Shown in pieces: positions 17,273 to 25,915 of a stretch of DNA of 64,000 nt. Source of the DNA: Sunxiuqinia sp965230765 (GTDB lineage: Bacteria > Bacteroidota > Bacteroidia > Bacteroidales > Prolixibacteraceae); NCBI GenBank assembly GCA_965230765.1, contig CBDDLR010000001.1:310001-374000 (forward strand). Reading direction: 5' to 3'. The notes below the pieces were generated by a model. That model was not told where the DNA came from and ran no database searches. It was given only the letters and a program-made list of their open reading frames with translations. The position numbers were made by a program, and so were the translations under genes. Within the stretch, counting starts at the first letter, position 1, and each line of letters begins with the position of its first letter.

Positions 17273-17995
17273 ATGAAGTTACGGGCAGAAAATATCGTCA
17301 AAAGATACAGAAAAAGGACAGTTGTTAAAGGTGTTTCCATAGAAGTTAACCAAGGAGAAATCGTTGGGCTGCTGGGTCCAAATGGTGCCGGGAAAACTAC
17401 TTCTTTTTACATGATTGTAGGTTTGATCCAGCCACTTTCTGGAAAAATTTTCATCGACAATGAAGAAATTACGAAAATGCCTGTATATAAACGTGCTAAA
17501 AAAGGAATTGGATATTTGGCACAGGAAGCTTCAGTTTTCAGGAAATTAAGTATTGAAGACAATCTTCGGGCTGTTCTTGAAATGACTGACTACACAAAAG
17601 AATACCAGCACGAAAAACTGGAGTCGCTTATTGAAGAGTTTGGACTTCAGCACATACGAAAAAGCAAAGGATATCAATTGTCTGGAGGTGAACGCCGCCG
17701 AACTGAGATTGCCCGTGCTCTGGCAATTGACCCAAAATTTATATTGCTGGACGAACCTTTTGCAGGGGTTGACCCGATTGCCGTGGAAGATATACAGGAA
17801 ATTGTTCAAACCTTAAAAAATAAAAACATCGGCGTTTTGATTACTGATCACAATGTTCACGAAACACTTTCAATTACCGACAGGTCTTATTTATTATTTG
17901 AAGGATCAATACTCAAAGCGGGTACTGCCGAAGTTCTTGCAAATGACGAAGATGTAAGAAGGGTGTACCTGGGACAAAACTTCACGCTGCGATAA
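17273..17995 (+). CDS. lptB: LPS export ABC transporter ATP-binding protein LptB
   Basis: A 240-aa ATPase that drives lipopolysaccharide extraction from the inner membrane by LptFG. Walker A is LLGPNGAGKTTSFYM near 38, the Q-loop is YLAQEASVFRKLS near 85, the ABC signature LSGGERRRTEIARAL near 137, Walker B ILLDEPFAGVDP near 160 and the switch His ITDHNVHETL near 192. The motif set AQEASVFRKL and DEPFAGVDPIAVEDIQ is characteristic of LptB, distinguishing it from branched-chain amino-acid ATPases. It follows tatC by 10 bp. Confidence 0.93.
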   Translation: MKLRAENIVKRYRKRTVVKGVSIEVNQGEIVGLLGPNGAGKTTSFYMIVGLIQPLSGKIFIDNEEITKMPVYKRAKKGIGYLAQEASVFRKLSIEDNLRAVLEMTDYTKEYQHEKLESLIEEFGLQHIRKSKGYQLSGGERRRTEIARALAIDPKFILLDEPFAGVDPIAVEDIQEIVQTLKNKNIGVLITDHNVHETLSITDRSYLLFEGSILKAGTAEVLANDEDVRRVYLGQNFTLR

Positions 17996-18042
17996 GCTTT
18001 TGCTGAAAGAAAAAAAAATCGCAAAATTTTTCATCCAAGGAC

Positions 18043-18074
18043 TTGTGGAAATCAAAAAAAATCATTTATATTTG
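18043..18074 (+). promoter_or_regulatory. Promoter of tRNA-Leu (TTG-N21-TATATTTG)
   Basis: TATATTTG at 18067-18074 fits TAnnTTTG and TTG at 18043-18045 stands 21 bp upstream, within the phylum's usual spacing. It ends 11 bp before the tRNA. Confidence 0.65.
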
Positions 18075-18085
18075 CGCCGCAATTA

Positions 18086-18166
18086 GCGGACGTGGCGGAA
18101 TTGGTAGACGCGCTAGACTTAGGATCTAGTGTCTTTGACGTGGGGGTTCGAGTCCCTTCGTCCGCA
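18086..18166 (+). tRNA. tRNA-Leu (anticodon TAG)
   Basis: An 81-nt cloverleaf: acceptor GCGGACG / CGTCCGC, D-arm GGCGGAATTGGTAGACGC as in leucine tRNAs, anticodon stem CTAGA / TCTAG with loop CTTAGGA (anticodon TAG), a short variable arm and T-loop TTCGAGT. The discriminator is A and no CCA is encoded (the next bases are CAA). It lies upstream of trigger factor in the same direction. Confidence 0.93.
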
Positions 18167-18307
18167 CAACAAACATCAACCGTAATGCCTTGCACGAAAA
18201 GTCCTGGCATGCGGTTTTTATTGATTTTAGGCGCTGGTTTTAACCCGGTATTTTGTGATAACTCCTTGGTTATCCGCACATTTTCCGAAATATTTTAAGA
18301 GGATTTT

Positions 18308-19666
18308 ATGAACATTACTAAAGAGAACATCAACGAGCTTAACGCTACTGTTACCGTTAAAATTGAAAAAAACGACTACGAAGCAACGGTAAGTGAAACC
18401 CTAAAAGACTATCGCAAAAAAGCGAACATGCCTGGCTTCCGTCCTGGAAAAGTACCTGCAGGCCTTGTGAAGAAAATGTATGGGAAAGCTGTTCTTGCAG
18501 AAGAGGTAAACAAAATCTTGTCAAACAACCTATCTAAATATTTAGTAGAAGAAAAACTAAATATTCTGGGCGAACCACTTCCAAATGATGAAAAAACACC
18601 GGAAATTGACTGGGAAGCAGCTGAAGATTTTGAATTTGTTTTCGACATCGCCATTGCTCCTGAAATTGAAGTGAAACTTGATAAACGCAAAAAATACCCA
18701 ATTTATAAAATTCAGGTTGAAGACGAAGCAATCGATAAACAAACGGATGCCTACGCCAGCCAGTTTGGACAAAATGTAAAAGTTGATGAGCCAGCTGCGG
18801 ACAAAGATACTTTGCGAGGTGATTTCGCCCAGTTGGATGCCGAAGGAAATGAGCTTGAAGATGGAATAAAAGCTGAACAAGTGGTCATTGCTATCGACTT
18901 GATGAAAGATGAAGAGGTAAAAAATGCAGCCATCGGCAAAAAAGAAGGCGATGTGTTGGTTTTTGATCCAATGAAAGTTTACGACAATAAACACGAAGTT
19001 GGAAACCTGTTGAATATTTCACACGAGGAAGCCGAAAAACTGGAAGGCGATTTCAAATTTACAGTTGCTGAAGTGCTTCGTTTTGAAAAAGCAGAATTGA
19101 ATGAAGATCTTTTCAAAAAAGCTTTTGGAGATGACACAGAAGTAAAGACGTTGGAAGACTTCCGTGCAAAATTGAAAACTGAAATGGAAAACAATTTTGT
19201 ACAATCAAGCAACTACAAATTTGCCCTTGACAGCCGCGACATTTTGATTGACAAAATACAAATGGAACTTCCTGAGGAATTCCTGAAACGTTGGTTGAAA
19301 GCAACAAACAGCGAACTTACCGACGAGCAAATCGAAAAAGATTTCGACAACTTCATGAAAGATCTTCGTTGGCAGTTAATTAAAGACAAGCTGACTAAAG
19401 ACAACGAGATTGAAGTTAAAGAAGAAGATATTAAGGACACAGCCAAAGAAATGGCACTTATGCAATTTCGCCAGTACGGCATGTTCACAATGCCAGACGA
19501 TTACCTAAACAACTATGCGGATCAGATTCTTCAAAACGAAGAAGAGAGAAGGCGCATTGTAACAAAAGTTCAGGAAGATAAAATTCTTGAGGTAATAAAG
19601 GGCAATGTAAACCTTGATGAAAAAGAAATCTCACTGGAAGACTTTAATAAATTACTTGAAAAATAA
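18308..19666 (+). CDS. tig: Trigger factor
   Basis: A 452-aa ribosome-associated folding chaperone. The N-terminal ribosome-binding domain holds the signature GFRPGKVPAGLVKKMYG near residues 40-56. The middle region resembles a reduced PPIase domain (GDFAQLDAEGNELE near 170), and the long helical C-terminal arms run from about 250 to 450 (PEEFLKRWLKATNSELTDEQIEKDF). An AAGAGGA sequence 7 bp upstream supports the start. It heads the classical tig-clpP-clpX order, linking folding at the ribosome with protein turnover. Confidence 0.95.
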   Translation: MNITKENINELNATVTVKIEKNDYEATVSETLKDYRKKANMPGFRPGKVPAGLVKKMYGKAVLAEEVNKILSNNLSKYLVEEKLNILGEPLPNDEKTPEIDWEAAEDFEFVFDIAIAPEIEVKLDKRKKYPIYKIQVEDEAIDKQTDAYASQFGQNVKVDEPAADKDTLRGDFAQLDAEGNELEDGIKAEQVVIAIDLMKDEEVKNAAIGKKEGDVLVFDPMKVYDNKHEVGNLLNISHEEAEKLEGDFKFTVAEVLRFEKAELNEDLFKKAFGDDTEVKTLEDFRAKLKTEMENNFVQSSNYKFALDSRDILIDKIQMELPEEFLKRWLKATNSELTDEQIEKDFDNFMKDLRWQLIKDKLTKDNEIEVKEEDIKDTAKEMALMQFRQYGMFTMPDDYLNNYADQILQNEEERRRIVTKVQEDKILEVIKGNVNLDEKEISLEDFNKLLEK

Positions 19667-19701
19667 TTTCGCTGCAGCCTAGGCTAATAGCAGATTTTTT
19701 T

Positions 19702-19766
19702 AACTTTGTAAAAATCGGAAATAAAACGATCCTCTTTGTTAGGATTCTTCCGGATTTTACAAAGTT
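19702..19766 (+). terminator. Large inverted repeat between tig and clpP, ending in T7
   Basis: AACTTTGTAAAA..TCGGAA at 19702-19720 pairs with TTCCGGATTTTACAAAGTT at 19748-19766, with an inner GATCCT / AGGATT stem, and the outer stem is followed by TTTTTTT. It looks like a terminator for tig. The left arm also contains TAACTTTG (19701-19708), a match to the -7 box, so it may overlap a clpP promoter. Confidence 0.65.
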
Positions 19767-19788
19767 TTTTTATATACTAAAATTAATT

Positions 19789-20460
19789 ATGAGCGATAAA
19801 AAGGAATTTAATAAATACGCGACCAAACATATGGGCATCAGTAGCCTGACAATGCACAGGTACGATTCAATGATCACAAACAGCCTGACTCCATATATCA
19901 TCGAAGAACGTCAATTAAATGTGGCATCAATGGATGTATTTTCACGATTGATGATGGACCGTATCATTTTCCTCGGTACTCCTATCGATGATTATATTGC
20001 AAACATCATTCAGGCCCAGCTATTGTTCCTGGAGTCTACTGATCCAAGCAAAGATATCCAGATCTACTTCAATACCCCTGGAGGATCAGTACATGCAGGT
20101 TTGGGTATTTATGACACCATGCAGTACATTGCACCTGACATTGCAACAATTTGTACAGGCATGGCAGCTTCCATGGGGGCAGTGCTTTTAACTGCTGGAA
20201 CTAAAGGCAAGCGTTCTGCGTTGAAGCACTCTAGGGTAATGATTCACCAGCCAATGGGCGGAGCATCCGGCCAGGCTTCTGATATTGAAATTACTGCCCG
20301 TGAAATTTTGAAATTGAAAAAAGAACTTTACGAAATAATTGCAAACCATTCTGGTAAAACTTACGAAGAAGTAGAAAACGATGCTGATCGTGATTATTGG
20401 ATGACTTCTGAAGAAGCTAAAAAATACGGAATGATTGACGAGATTCTTGTACGAAATTAA
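19789..20460 (+). CDS. clpP: ATP-dependent Clp protease proteolytic subunit
   Basis: A 223-aa serine protease subunit that forms the 14-mer chamber of ClpXP. The catalytic triad is recognisable: Ser128 in GMAASMGAVLL, His153 in MIHQPMGGASG and Asp202 in DADRDYWM. About 30 extra N-terminal residues precede the core (MSDKKEFNKYATKHMG...), usual for Bacteroidota. clpX starts 5 bp after its stop. Confidence 0.97.
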   Translation: MSDKKEFNKYATKHMGISSLTMHRYDSMITNSLTPYIIEERQLNVASMDVFSRLMMDRIIFLGTPIDDYIANIIQAQLLFLESTDPSKDIQIYFNTPGGSVHAGLGIYDTMQYIAPDIATICTGMAASMGAVLLTAGTKGKRSALKHSRVMIHQPMGGASGQASDIEITAREILKLKKELYEIIANHSGKTYEEVENDADRDYWMTSEEAKKYGMIDEILVRN

Positions 20461-20465
20461 TTATT

Positions 20466-21704
20466 GTGAATAAAGACGACATCATAAGCATGGATAAGTG
20501 TTCTTTCTGCGGTAGAGAAAAGAAAGAAGTGAACCTGCTGATTGCAGGTATGGAGGGACACATTTGCGATCGCTGTATTGAACAAGCTTACACGATTGTT
20601 GAAGAGGAATTTAAGTCTGATAAGGAATTTGACCTGAATGGATTAAAACTTCTTAAGCCAAAAGAAATCAAAGAATTTCTTGACCAATATGTGATTGGAC
20701 AAGATCAGGCTAAGAAAATTTTATCGGTTGCGGTTTACAATCATTACAAACGCCTAACGCAAAAGGTGCATAATGATGAAACTGAGATTGAAAAGTCAAA
20801 CATCATCCTTGTGGGTGAAACCGGTACAGGAAAGACCTTGCTGGCTCGAACTATCGCTCGTATGTTGCACGTTCCTTTTACCATTGTTGATGCTACAGTG
20901 CTGACCGAAGCTGGTTATGTAGGTGAAGATATCGAGAGTTTGCTTACACGTCTTTTACAGGCAGCCGATTACAATGTTGAAGCTGCAGAACGTGGTATTG
21001 TTTTTATTGATGAAATTGATAAAATTGCCCGTAAAGGGGACAATCCTTCAATTACCCGCGATGTATCTGGTGAAGGTGTTCAACAAGGCCTTTTGAAATT
21101 GCTTGAAGGATCAATTGTAAACGTTCCTCCGCAAGGTGGGCGCAAGCATCCAGAACAAAAAATGATACCCGTGAATACCAAGAACATTCTTTTTGTATGC
21201 GGTGGAGCTTTTGATGGCATTGAAAAGAAAATATCGAAACGTTTAAATACAGCAGTTGTAGGTTATGGTGCTCAAAAAAGCGTTGACAACATTGACCGGG
21301 ACAACATGCTGCAATACATTTCACCACAGGACTTAAAAACCTTTGGTCTGATCCCTGAAATTATTGGCCGTCTTCCGGTTCTAACATTTTTACAACCACT
21401 TGACAGGCAGGCGTTGAGAAATATCCTGACCGAACCCAAAAACTCAATCATTAAGCAATACGTTAAATTGTTTGAGCTTGATAGTATTGAACTTTCTTTT
21501 GCAGAAGATGCTCTTGAGTTTATAGTCGACAAGGCAGTTGAGTTCAAACTGGGTGCAAGGGGGCTTCGTTCAATCTGTGAAAGTATCATGATTGATGCGA
21601 TGTTTGACAGTCCTTCCGATGGAATTAAACAATTATTGATTACCCGGGATTATGCTGAAAGAAAAATTGATCCTGGAAGCACACAACGATTAAAAGCAAG
21701 TTAA
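20466..21704 (+). CDS. clpX: ATP-dependent Clp protease ATP-binding subunit ClpX
   Basis: A 412-aa AAA+ unfoldase. The N-terminal zinc-binding domain has CSFCG and CDRC near residues 12-40. The AAA+ core shows GETGTGKTLLARTIA (Walker A), TEAGYVGEDIESLL (pore region), FIDEIDKIARKGDNPSITRDVSGEGVQQGLLKLLEG (Walker B and RKH-type loop), and GLIPEIIGRLPV (the IGF-like ClpP-binding region is less clear here). The GTG start at 20466 gives MNKDDIISMDKCSFCG; the internal ATG at 20490 is a possible alternative. It is cotranscribed with clpP. Confidence 0.96.
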   Translation: MNKDDIISMDKCSFCGREKKEVNLLIAGMEGHICDRCIEQAYTIVEEEFKSDKEFDLNGLKLLKPKEIKEFLDQYVIGQDQAKKILSVAVYNHYKRLTQKVHNDETEIEKSNIILVGETGTGKTLLARTIARMLHVPFTIVDATVLTEAGYVGEDIESLLTRLLQAADYNVEAAERGIVFIDEIDKIARKGDNPSITRDVSGEGVQQGLLKLLEGSIVNVPPQGGRKHPEQKMIPVNTKNILFVCGGAFDGIEKKISKRLNTAVVGYGAQKSVDNIDRDNMLQYISPQDLKTFGLIPEIIGRLPVLTFLQPLDRQALRNILTEPKNSIIKQYVKLFELDSIELSFAEDALEFIVDKAVEFKLGARGLRSICESIMIDAMFDSPSDGIKQLLITRDYAERKIDPGSTQRLKAS

Positions 21705-21710
21705 CGATAT

Positions 21711-21735
21711 AGCCGGATTCTGTCCGGCTTTTTTG
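21711..21735 (+). terminator. Rho-independent terminator after clpX
   Basis: Stem AGCCGGA / TCCGGCT with a 5-nt loop and a run of six T, 7 bp past the clpX stop. Confidence 0.85.
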
Positions 21736-21758
21736 TCTTCAAACCAAACTTATTCTTC

Positions 21759-22379
21759 ATGATACGATTTAAAAATGTCACCCTCACATTGGGGAATAAG
21801 CAACTAATGAAAAACTTTAACCTTATTATCGCTAAAGGTGAAAAGGTTATTTTTTCAGCCCCATCTGGAAGTGGCAAATCCAGTTTACTCCGACTGGTAT
21901 TGGGTTTTACAGATACCGATGAAGGAAAAATCCTGTTCAATCAGAAAGAAGTAAAAGCTGAAAACCTCCGTAAAATACGCCAACAAGTTGGGTATTTAAG
22001 TCAGGACATTGATTTCCCAAATGGCAAAGTAACTGATGTCTTTCAGGAAATATTCAGTTACGCAGCTAATAAACACCTACATTATTCCGAGGAAAAATTA
22101 ATTGAAAAACTAAAAGAAGTAAACCTGGCTGAGGATATTCTCAAAAAAAACACCAGTGATATATCTGGTGGTGAGCGCCAACGACTAGGTTGGGTGTTGA
22201 TTATGTTGCTGGAACGATCGGTTTGGTTGCTAGATGAACCTACTTCAGCGATGGATGACAAACAAAAGCAATTCTTCATCGACTATATCAGCAAGAGCAA
22301 AAAAACGGTAGTTTGTGTAAGCCATGACCCCGATTGGCAAAAGCCCGATTTCACATTGATAAAAAGTCTGCTTGAATGA
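21759..22379 (+). CDS. ABC transporter ATP-binding protein, FetA/YbbL-like
   Basis: A 206-aa ABC ATPase: Walker A SAPSGSGKSSLLRLVLG near 30-45, Q-loop YLSQDIDFPNG near 80, signature ISGGERQRLGWVLIML near 130, Walker B VWLLDEPTSAMDD near 150 and switch His VCVSHDPDW near 190. It overlaps the next gene, a YbbM/FetB membrane protein, by 4 bp. The E. coli pair FetAB has been linked to iron export and oxidative-stress resistance; transfer of that role to this pair is inference. Confidence 0.85.
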   Translation: MIRFKNVTLTLGNKQLMKNFNLIIAKGEKVIFSAPSGSGKSSLLRLVLGFTDTDEGKILFNQKEVKAENLRKIRQQVGYLSQDIDFPNGKVTDVFQEIFSYAANKHLHYSEEKLIEKLKEVNLAEDILKKNTSDISGGERQRLGWVLIMLLERSVWLLDEPTSAMDDKQKQFFIDYISKSKKTVVCVSHDPDWQKPDFTLIKSLLE

Positions 22380-23161
22380 ACGCAATTGACATTTCGGTTA
22401 GTGGGCTCCTTTTTGGTATTTTATTGATTGCACCTTGCCTGGTTTTGGTTTGGCAATTGCGATTAGGATTTAACAAACAACTTTCAATTGCCGTAATTCG
22501 CATGCTGGTTCAGTTGGGTTTTGTTGCGGTTTATTTAAAGTACATTTTTCTATTAAACAATGCCCTTGTAAACATTGCCTATGTTGTTTTGATGGTATTA
22601 ATAGCTGCTTTCTCAGCCATCAAGACTTCAGGACTACAAGTTAAGAAACTTTGGCTTCCAACTTTTTTGTCCATGCTGTTCCCAACGCTGTTTACATTGG
22701 CCTATTTTAACCTAACTATCGTAAAACTAGAAAACATTTTTCAGGCAGAAATTTTGATACCTGTGGCAGGACTGATGCTTGGGAACACGCTAAAATCGAA
22801 TATTGTCGCTTTAAAAACTTTTTTCAATCATGCCCGGAAAGAAAAGAAAACCTATTTGTACTTACTCGCCACAGGTGCCACCCGGCTTGAAGCAGCGCGA
22901 CCATTCTTGAAAGAATCCATACGAACAGCAATGGCACCAAACCTGGCAACCATGGCTACGGTTGGGCTGGTATCGCTGCCCGGTGTAATGACCGGACAAA
23001 TACTGGGTGGATCTGATCCTGTGTTAGCTGTAAAGTATCAGGTAATGGTAATGATCATTATTTTCTTCAACAGCCTGTTGAGCAATCTCCTTCAGCTATA
23101 TATGGCTGTTCAAAAAGGGTTTAACAATAGTGATCGTTTAAATGAAGGAATTCTTAAATAA
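22376..23161 (+). CDS. ABC transporter permease, FetB/YbbM (UPF0014) family
   Basis: A 261-aa membrane protein with about seven hydrophobic segments. The conserved UPF0014 features are the IPVAGLMLGNTLKSN segment near 135, the GATRLEAARPFLKESIRTAMAPNLATMATVGLVSLPGVMTGQILGG region near 165-210 and a final FFNSLLSNLLQLY helix. Its start overlaps the ATPase stop by 4 bp, indicating translational coupling. Together they should form a complete exporter. The substrate is not proven; iron is suggested only by homology. Confidence 0.85.
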   Translation: MNAIDISVSGLLFGILLIAPCLVLVWQLRLGFNKQLSIAVIRMLVQLGFVAVYLKYIFLLNNALVNIAYVVLMVLIAAFSAIKTSGLQVKKLWLPTFLSMLFPTLFTLAYFNLTIVKLENIFQAEILIPVAGLMLGNTLKSNIVALKTFFNHARKEKKTYLYLLATGATRLEAARPFLKESIRTAMAPNLATMATVGLVSLPGVMTGQILGGSDPVLAVKYQVMVMIIIFFNSLLSNLLQLYMAVQKGFNNSDRLNEGILK

Positions 23162-23173
23162 CGGGTTTTGTTC

Positions 23174-23582
23174 CTATTTCTCTTCAAACGATTTTCCTGG
23201 ATGAAAAACAAGGTTTAACTCCTCTTCTACACTGTTGTTTGAAACAATAAGGGCTTTTTTCTGATTTGCTTTTGACTTCCATTTCCATAGTGCCAAAATC
23301 CCCAAGATCAATGGTGTACCCATCGGCAAGGGTCTTTGGAACCAACTTGAGGAATTTTTCAATGACAGCCAATACTTCAAAAACACTCAACGAAGTTTCA
23401 TCGGCTATTTCTTTTGCAATAAAACATCGGTACTTGTTGCCTTTAAGCTGTCTCTCCGTTTCTTGGAAGGCAGTTGTTACATTTTTTTTCGCAACAGCCC
23501 GATAATTAATGTACTTGGGAGGTGTCCCGTGTGGATTATCCTTTGGATTTCCTTTGGGTGCAGTTTTGTAATTCGGTTTCAT
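23174..23582 (-). pseudogene. HU-HIG family DNA-binding protein, frameshifted near its C-terminus
   Basis: The minus-strand frame starting at the ATG at 23582 (MKPNYKTAPKGNPKDNPHG) encodes an HU-like nucleoid protein of the Bacteroidota type. It has IAKEIADETSLSVFEVLAVIEKFLKLVPKTLADG and the hallmark LGDFGTMEMEVKSK. After that the frame runs into an unrelated tail ending at 23184. The expected ending (KALIVSNNSVEEELNLVFHPGKSFEEK) is in the -1 frame down to the stop at 23174. The change falls at a run of six A (minus strand, 23255-23260); five A would restore a 135-aa protein. It may be a real mutation, a sequencing error or slippage. Other HU-HIG copies are usual in such genomes, so loss may be tolerated. 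Confidence 0.75.
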
Positions 23583-23642
23583 GGTGGAGCTGATTAATTT
23601 ACACGACACAATTTACGATAATGTAAATTAAAAGTCAATCGA

Positions 23643-24608
23643 TTAATCAATCATGTTAATAATAACATTTCCGGTTTTGTGTCCAGTTAAAACGAAATCA
23701 AAAGCATCTGCAACCTCATCGAGCGAATAACTGCTATCCATCAATGGTACAAACTTCCCTTCTGCCAATAGCTGTCTGACAAATTCAATGCTTCGCTTTA
23801 TATCAGTTGGCATGGGAAACTTCACTTTTTTATTGGGCATCAATGGTTCTGCAATTGCATAAAAAACATTTTGCGCCATCCATCCAAGTTCAGATGACAT
23901 ATAAATTCCTTGGGGTTCAAGAATTGATTTACATTTACCAAACGAGCTTTTCCCCACGGAGTCAAAAACAAAATCATAGCGCTCATGATCTTTGGTGAAA
24001 TCCTCTTTCAAATAATCGATAATACGATCTGCTCCCAAAGCCTTAATTCGTTCAAAATTGTCAGTTGCACAGGTTGCCGTTACCTGTGCTCCAATATTTT
24101 TTACTAGCTGCAAAATTGCAGAACCTATTGCTCCTGACGCTCCATTCACGAGCACTTTATTTTCAGGGGTCAACTTCACTTTATTAATGAAGTTATACGC
24201 ATAATGAAACCCTTCAAGACTTGCTGCCGCCATTTCAAATGAAATTCTTTCAGGGATATTTCCTATTCCTTTTTCTGCAGAAAATGTCATGTACTCTGCA
24301 TGCGACATTAATCCGGTATCATCGAAACCAAACACACGATCTCCAACCTGTAAAGTAGAAACCTGATTGCCAACTTGTACGATTTCCCCTGCAAAATCAG
24401 TCCCCGGAATTGGTTTATTTGGTTTGAAAAGCCCTTGAGAAAAACGCATAATAAAAGGTTTGGCTGTCAGGTTTGCGCAATCAGTACGATTTACGGTAGC
24501 AGCATGAACCCTGATTAAAACTTCATTATTGCCGGGGATAGGCTTTTCTATCTCCTCAATCGATATGACCTCTGGGCCTCCGTATCTTCTGTGAATTGCA
24601 GCTTTCAT
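23643..24608 (-). CDS. NADPH:quinone reductase-like, zinc-free MDR alcohol dehydrogenase family
   Basis: A 321-aa medium-chain dehydrogenase/reductase. The start MKAAIHRRYGGPEVISIEEIEKP at 24608 is typical; an ATG 60 bp upstream would add an unrelated segment that overlaps the neighbouring small gene. Family features are PGTDFAGEIVQVGNQV near 62, VLVNGASGAIGSAILQLVKNIGAQVTATC (cofactor-binding motif near 145) and a C-terminal DEVADAFDFVLTGHKTGNVIINM. The structural-zinc cysteines are absent, consistent with the quinone reductase branch. The true substrate is unknown. The gene starts 5 bp after the 54-aa membrane protein stop. Confidence 0.85.
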   Translation of the reverse strand: MKAAIHRRYGGPEVISIEEIEKPIPGNNEVLIRVHAATVNRTDCANLTAKPFIMRFSQGLFKPNKPIPGTDFAGEIVQVGNQVSTLQVGDRVFGFDDTGLMSHAEYMTFSAEKGIGNIPERISFEMAAASLEGFHYAYNFINKVKLTPENKVLVNGASGAIGSAILQLVKNIGAQVTATCATDNFERIKALGADRIIDYLKEDFTKDHERYDFVFDSVGKSSFGKCKSILEPQGIYMSSELGWMAQNVFYAIAEPLMPNKKVKFPMPTDIKRSIEFVRQLLAEGKFVPLMDSSYSLDEVADAFDFVLTGHKTGNVIINMID

Positions 24609-24613
24609 TTTGT

Positions 24614-24778
24614 TTATGAAATTATTGAAGAAGCCAGCAACCCCAAACCCAATCCTGCTAAAATGCACCCAACAAAAATGAACACAGAGGTAGTGAGGAA
24701 AAAGAATCCAACACCCAACCCAAGGAGCAATCCGCCAGCTATCGCGTAACTGCTTTTATCTTCTTTTTTATTATTCAT
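24614..24778 (-). CDS. Small two-segment membrane protein (54 aa)
   Basis: A 54-aa reading frame beginning MNNKKEDKSSYAIAGGLLLG. A hydrophilic 10-residue head is followed by two hydrophobic, glycine-rich stretches (YAIAGGLLLGLGVGFFFL and VFIFVGCILAGLGLGLLA). It is too short for routine gene calls but has a good composition and lies 5 bp before the reductase gene on the same strand. The likely arrangement is an inner-membrane hairpin. No function can be given. Confidence 0.65.
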   Translation of the reverse strand: MNNKKEDKSSYAIAGGLLLGLGVGFFFLTTSVFIFVGCILAGLGLGLLASSIIS

Positions 24779-24813
24779 GACAACTTATATTTATAAAATT
24801 AAGGTATTCTGCT

Positions 24814-25890
24814 CTAAGAAGCTTTGTATAAAACGCGGATTCTTTTTTTTTGTTTCAATCCAAACAATGGACGTAAAATACCTATTCTCTTGATGACCAG
24901 ATCATACAATGCGAAACTGCCCATAGTTGTAAAAGCAACAACCAACAAAAGTTTTAAGCTGGCAGAAATCTCCAATGGTAAAATCAGGAATGCTGCAAGG
25001 AACTGGAAAAACATGTGCACAATGTAAATCGGGTATGCTCCCTGACTTAAATAACTCAAACTTTTACTTGGTTTGTTCAGGTACTTATATCCAAATCCAA
25101 AAACAGCAAGTATCCAAATAATCCCTTCAAAAGCTTTTAAATATGCAGGGCCTTCAATTTCAAACACAAGAAGCCGTACAAGAAATAAAACAAATGCGAT
25201 GGCCAAAAACAACCACCTCCATTTCATAGCTGTTTCCCAAAAAAATTTCCCTTCAAGAGCCATGCTAAAACCGAAGAAAAAAGCCATCAAGCCAACCAGG
25301 AAACCATGAAAGGTCATCGCATACATTTCGTAAGGTTCAGGATTGACCAATAATGTTTCAACAACAAAAGGTACAGCAACCATTAACAAAGCGAAAGGGC
25401 TTTTAAAGATTTTATTCAGCCACTTAACTACAGTATCATTTCGTTGCATGAGATAAAAAACCGGGAAAAGAACCAACACGTATACGAAAATATTACCGAG
25501 AAACCACAAATGCGAGGGATCAGCTACGTATGAAAGATCCTGATTGTAATACTTTTGCCAAATCAAAACGTGCAATGGAACAATGGCAAATATTCCAAAC
25601 AAAAAAGGAATCAAAATGCGTTTTGTTCTTTCCAAAACCAATTGTTTCCAATTTCTTTTTCGCATGGCAAAACAAACACCCATTCCTGACACAAAAAACA
25701 ACAGCGGTATTCTCCAAACATTGAGCATCGACATGGGGATCCAAAGAGATTCCAGGGGTTTATCATTTTGAATAAAGCCAATAAACACTCCCCAAGGCTG
25801 AAAGGTAATGGCAATGTGATATATCAGCAACAACCCAATTGCAATTACCCTTAGCCAATCAATATCATATCTTCTTTCAATTGTTTCCAT
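24814..25890 (-). CDS. Acyltransferase family 3 membrane protein
   Basis: A 358-aa protein with about ten hydrophobic segments. It begins with the family mark RRYDIDWLRVIAIGLLLIYH (the catalytic His is in LLIYH, near residue 24). Other typical parts are WRIPLLFFVSGMGVCFAMRKR near 65 and HLWFLGNIFVYVLVLFP near 130. Members transfer acyl or succinyl groups to glycans, lipids or glucans at the inner membrane. The OpgC-like character (succinylation of periplasmic glucans) is possible but not certain. A strongly basic tail (LKQKKRIRVLYKAS) ends the protein on the cytoplasmic side. Confidence 0.85.
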   Translation of the reverse strand: METIERRYDIDWLRVIAIGLLLIYHIAITFQPWGVFIGFIQNDKPLESLWIPMSMLNVWRIPLLFFVSGMGVCFAMRKRNWKQLVLERTKRILIPFLFGIFAIVPLHVLIWQKYYNQDLSYVADPSHLWFLGNIFVYVLVLFPVFYLMQRNDTVVKWLNKIFKSPFALLMVAVPFVVETLLVNPEPYEMYAMTFHGFLVGLMAFFFGFSMALEGKFFWETAMKWRWLFLAIAFVLFLVRLLVFEIEGPAYLKAFEGIIWILAVFGFGYKYLNKPSKSLSYLSQGAYPIYIVHMFFQFLAAFLILPLEISASLKLLLVVAFTTMGSFALYDLVIKRIGILRPLFGLKQKKRIRVLYKAS

Positions 25891-25915
25891 TTTCTAATTG
25901 TTCTTAAAGTTCCAA

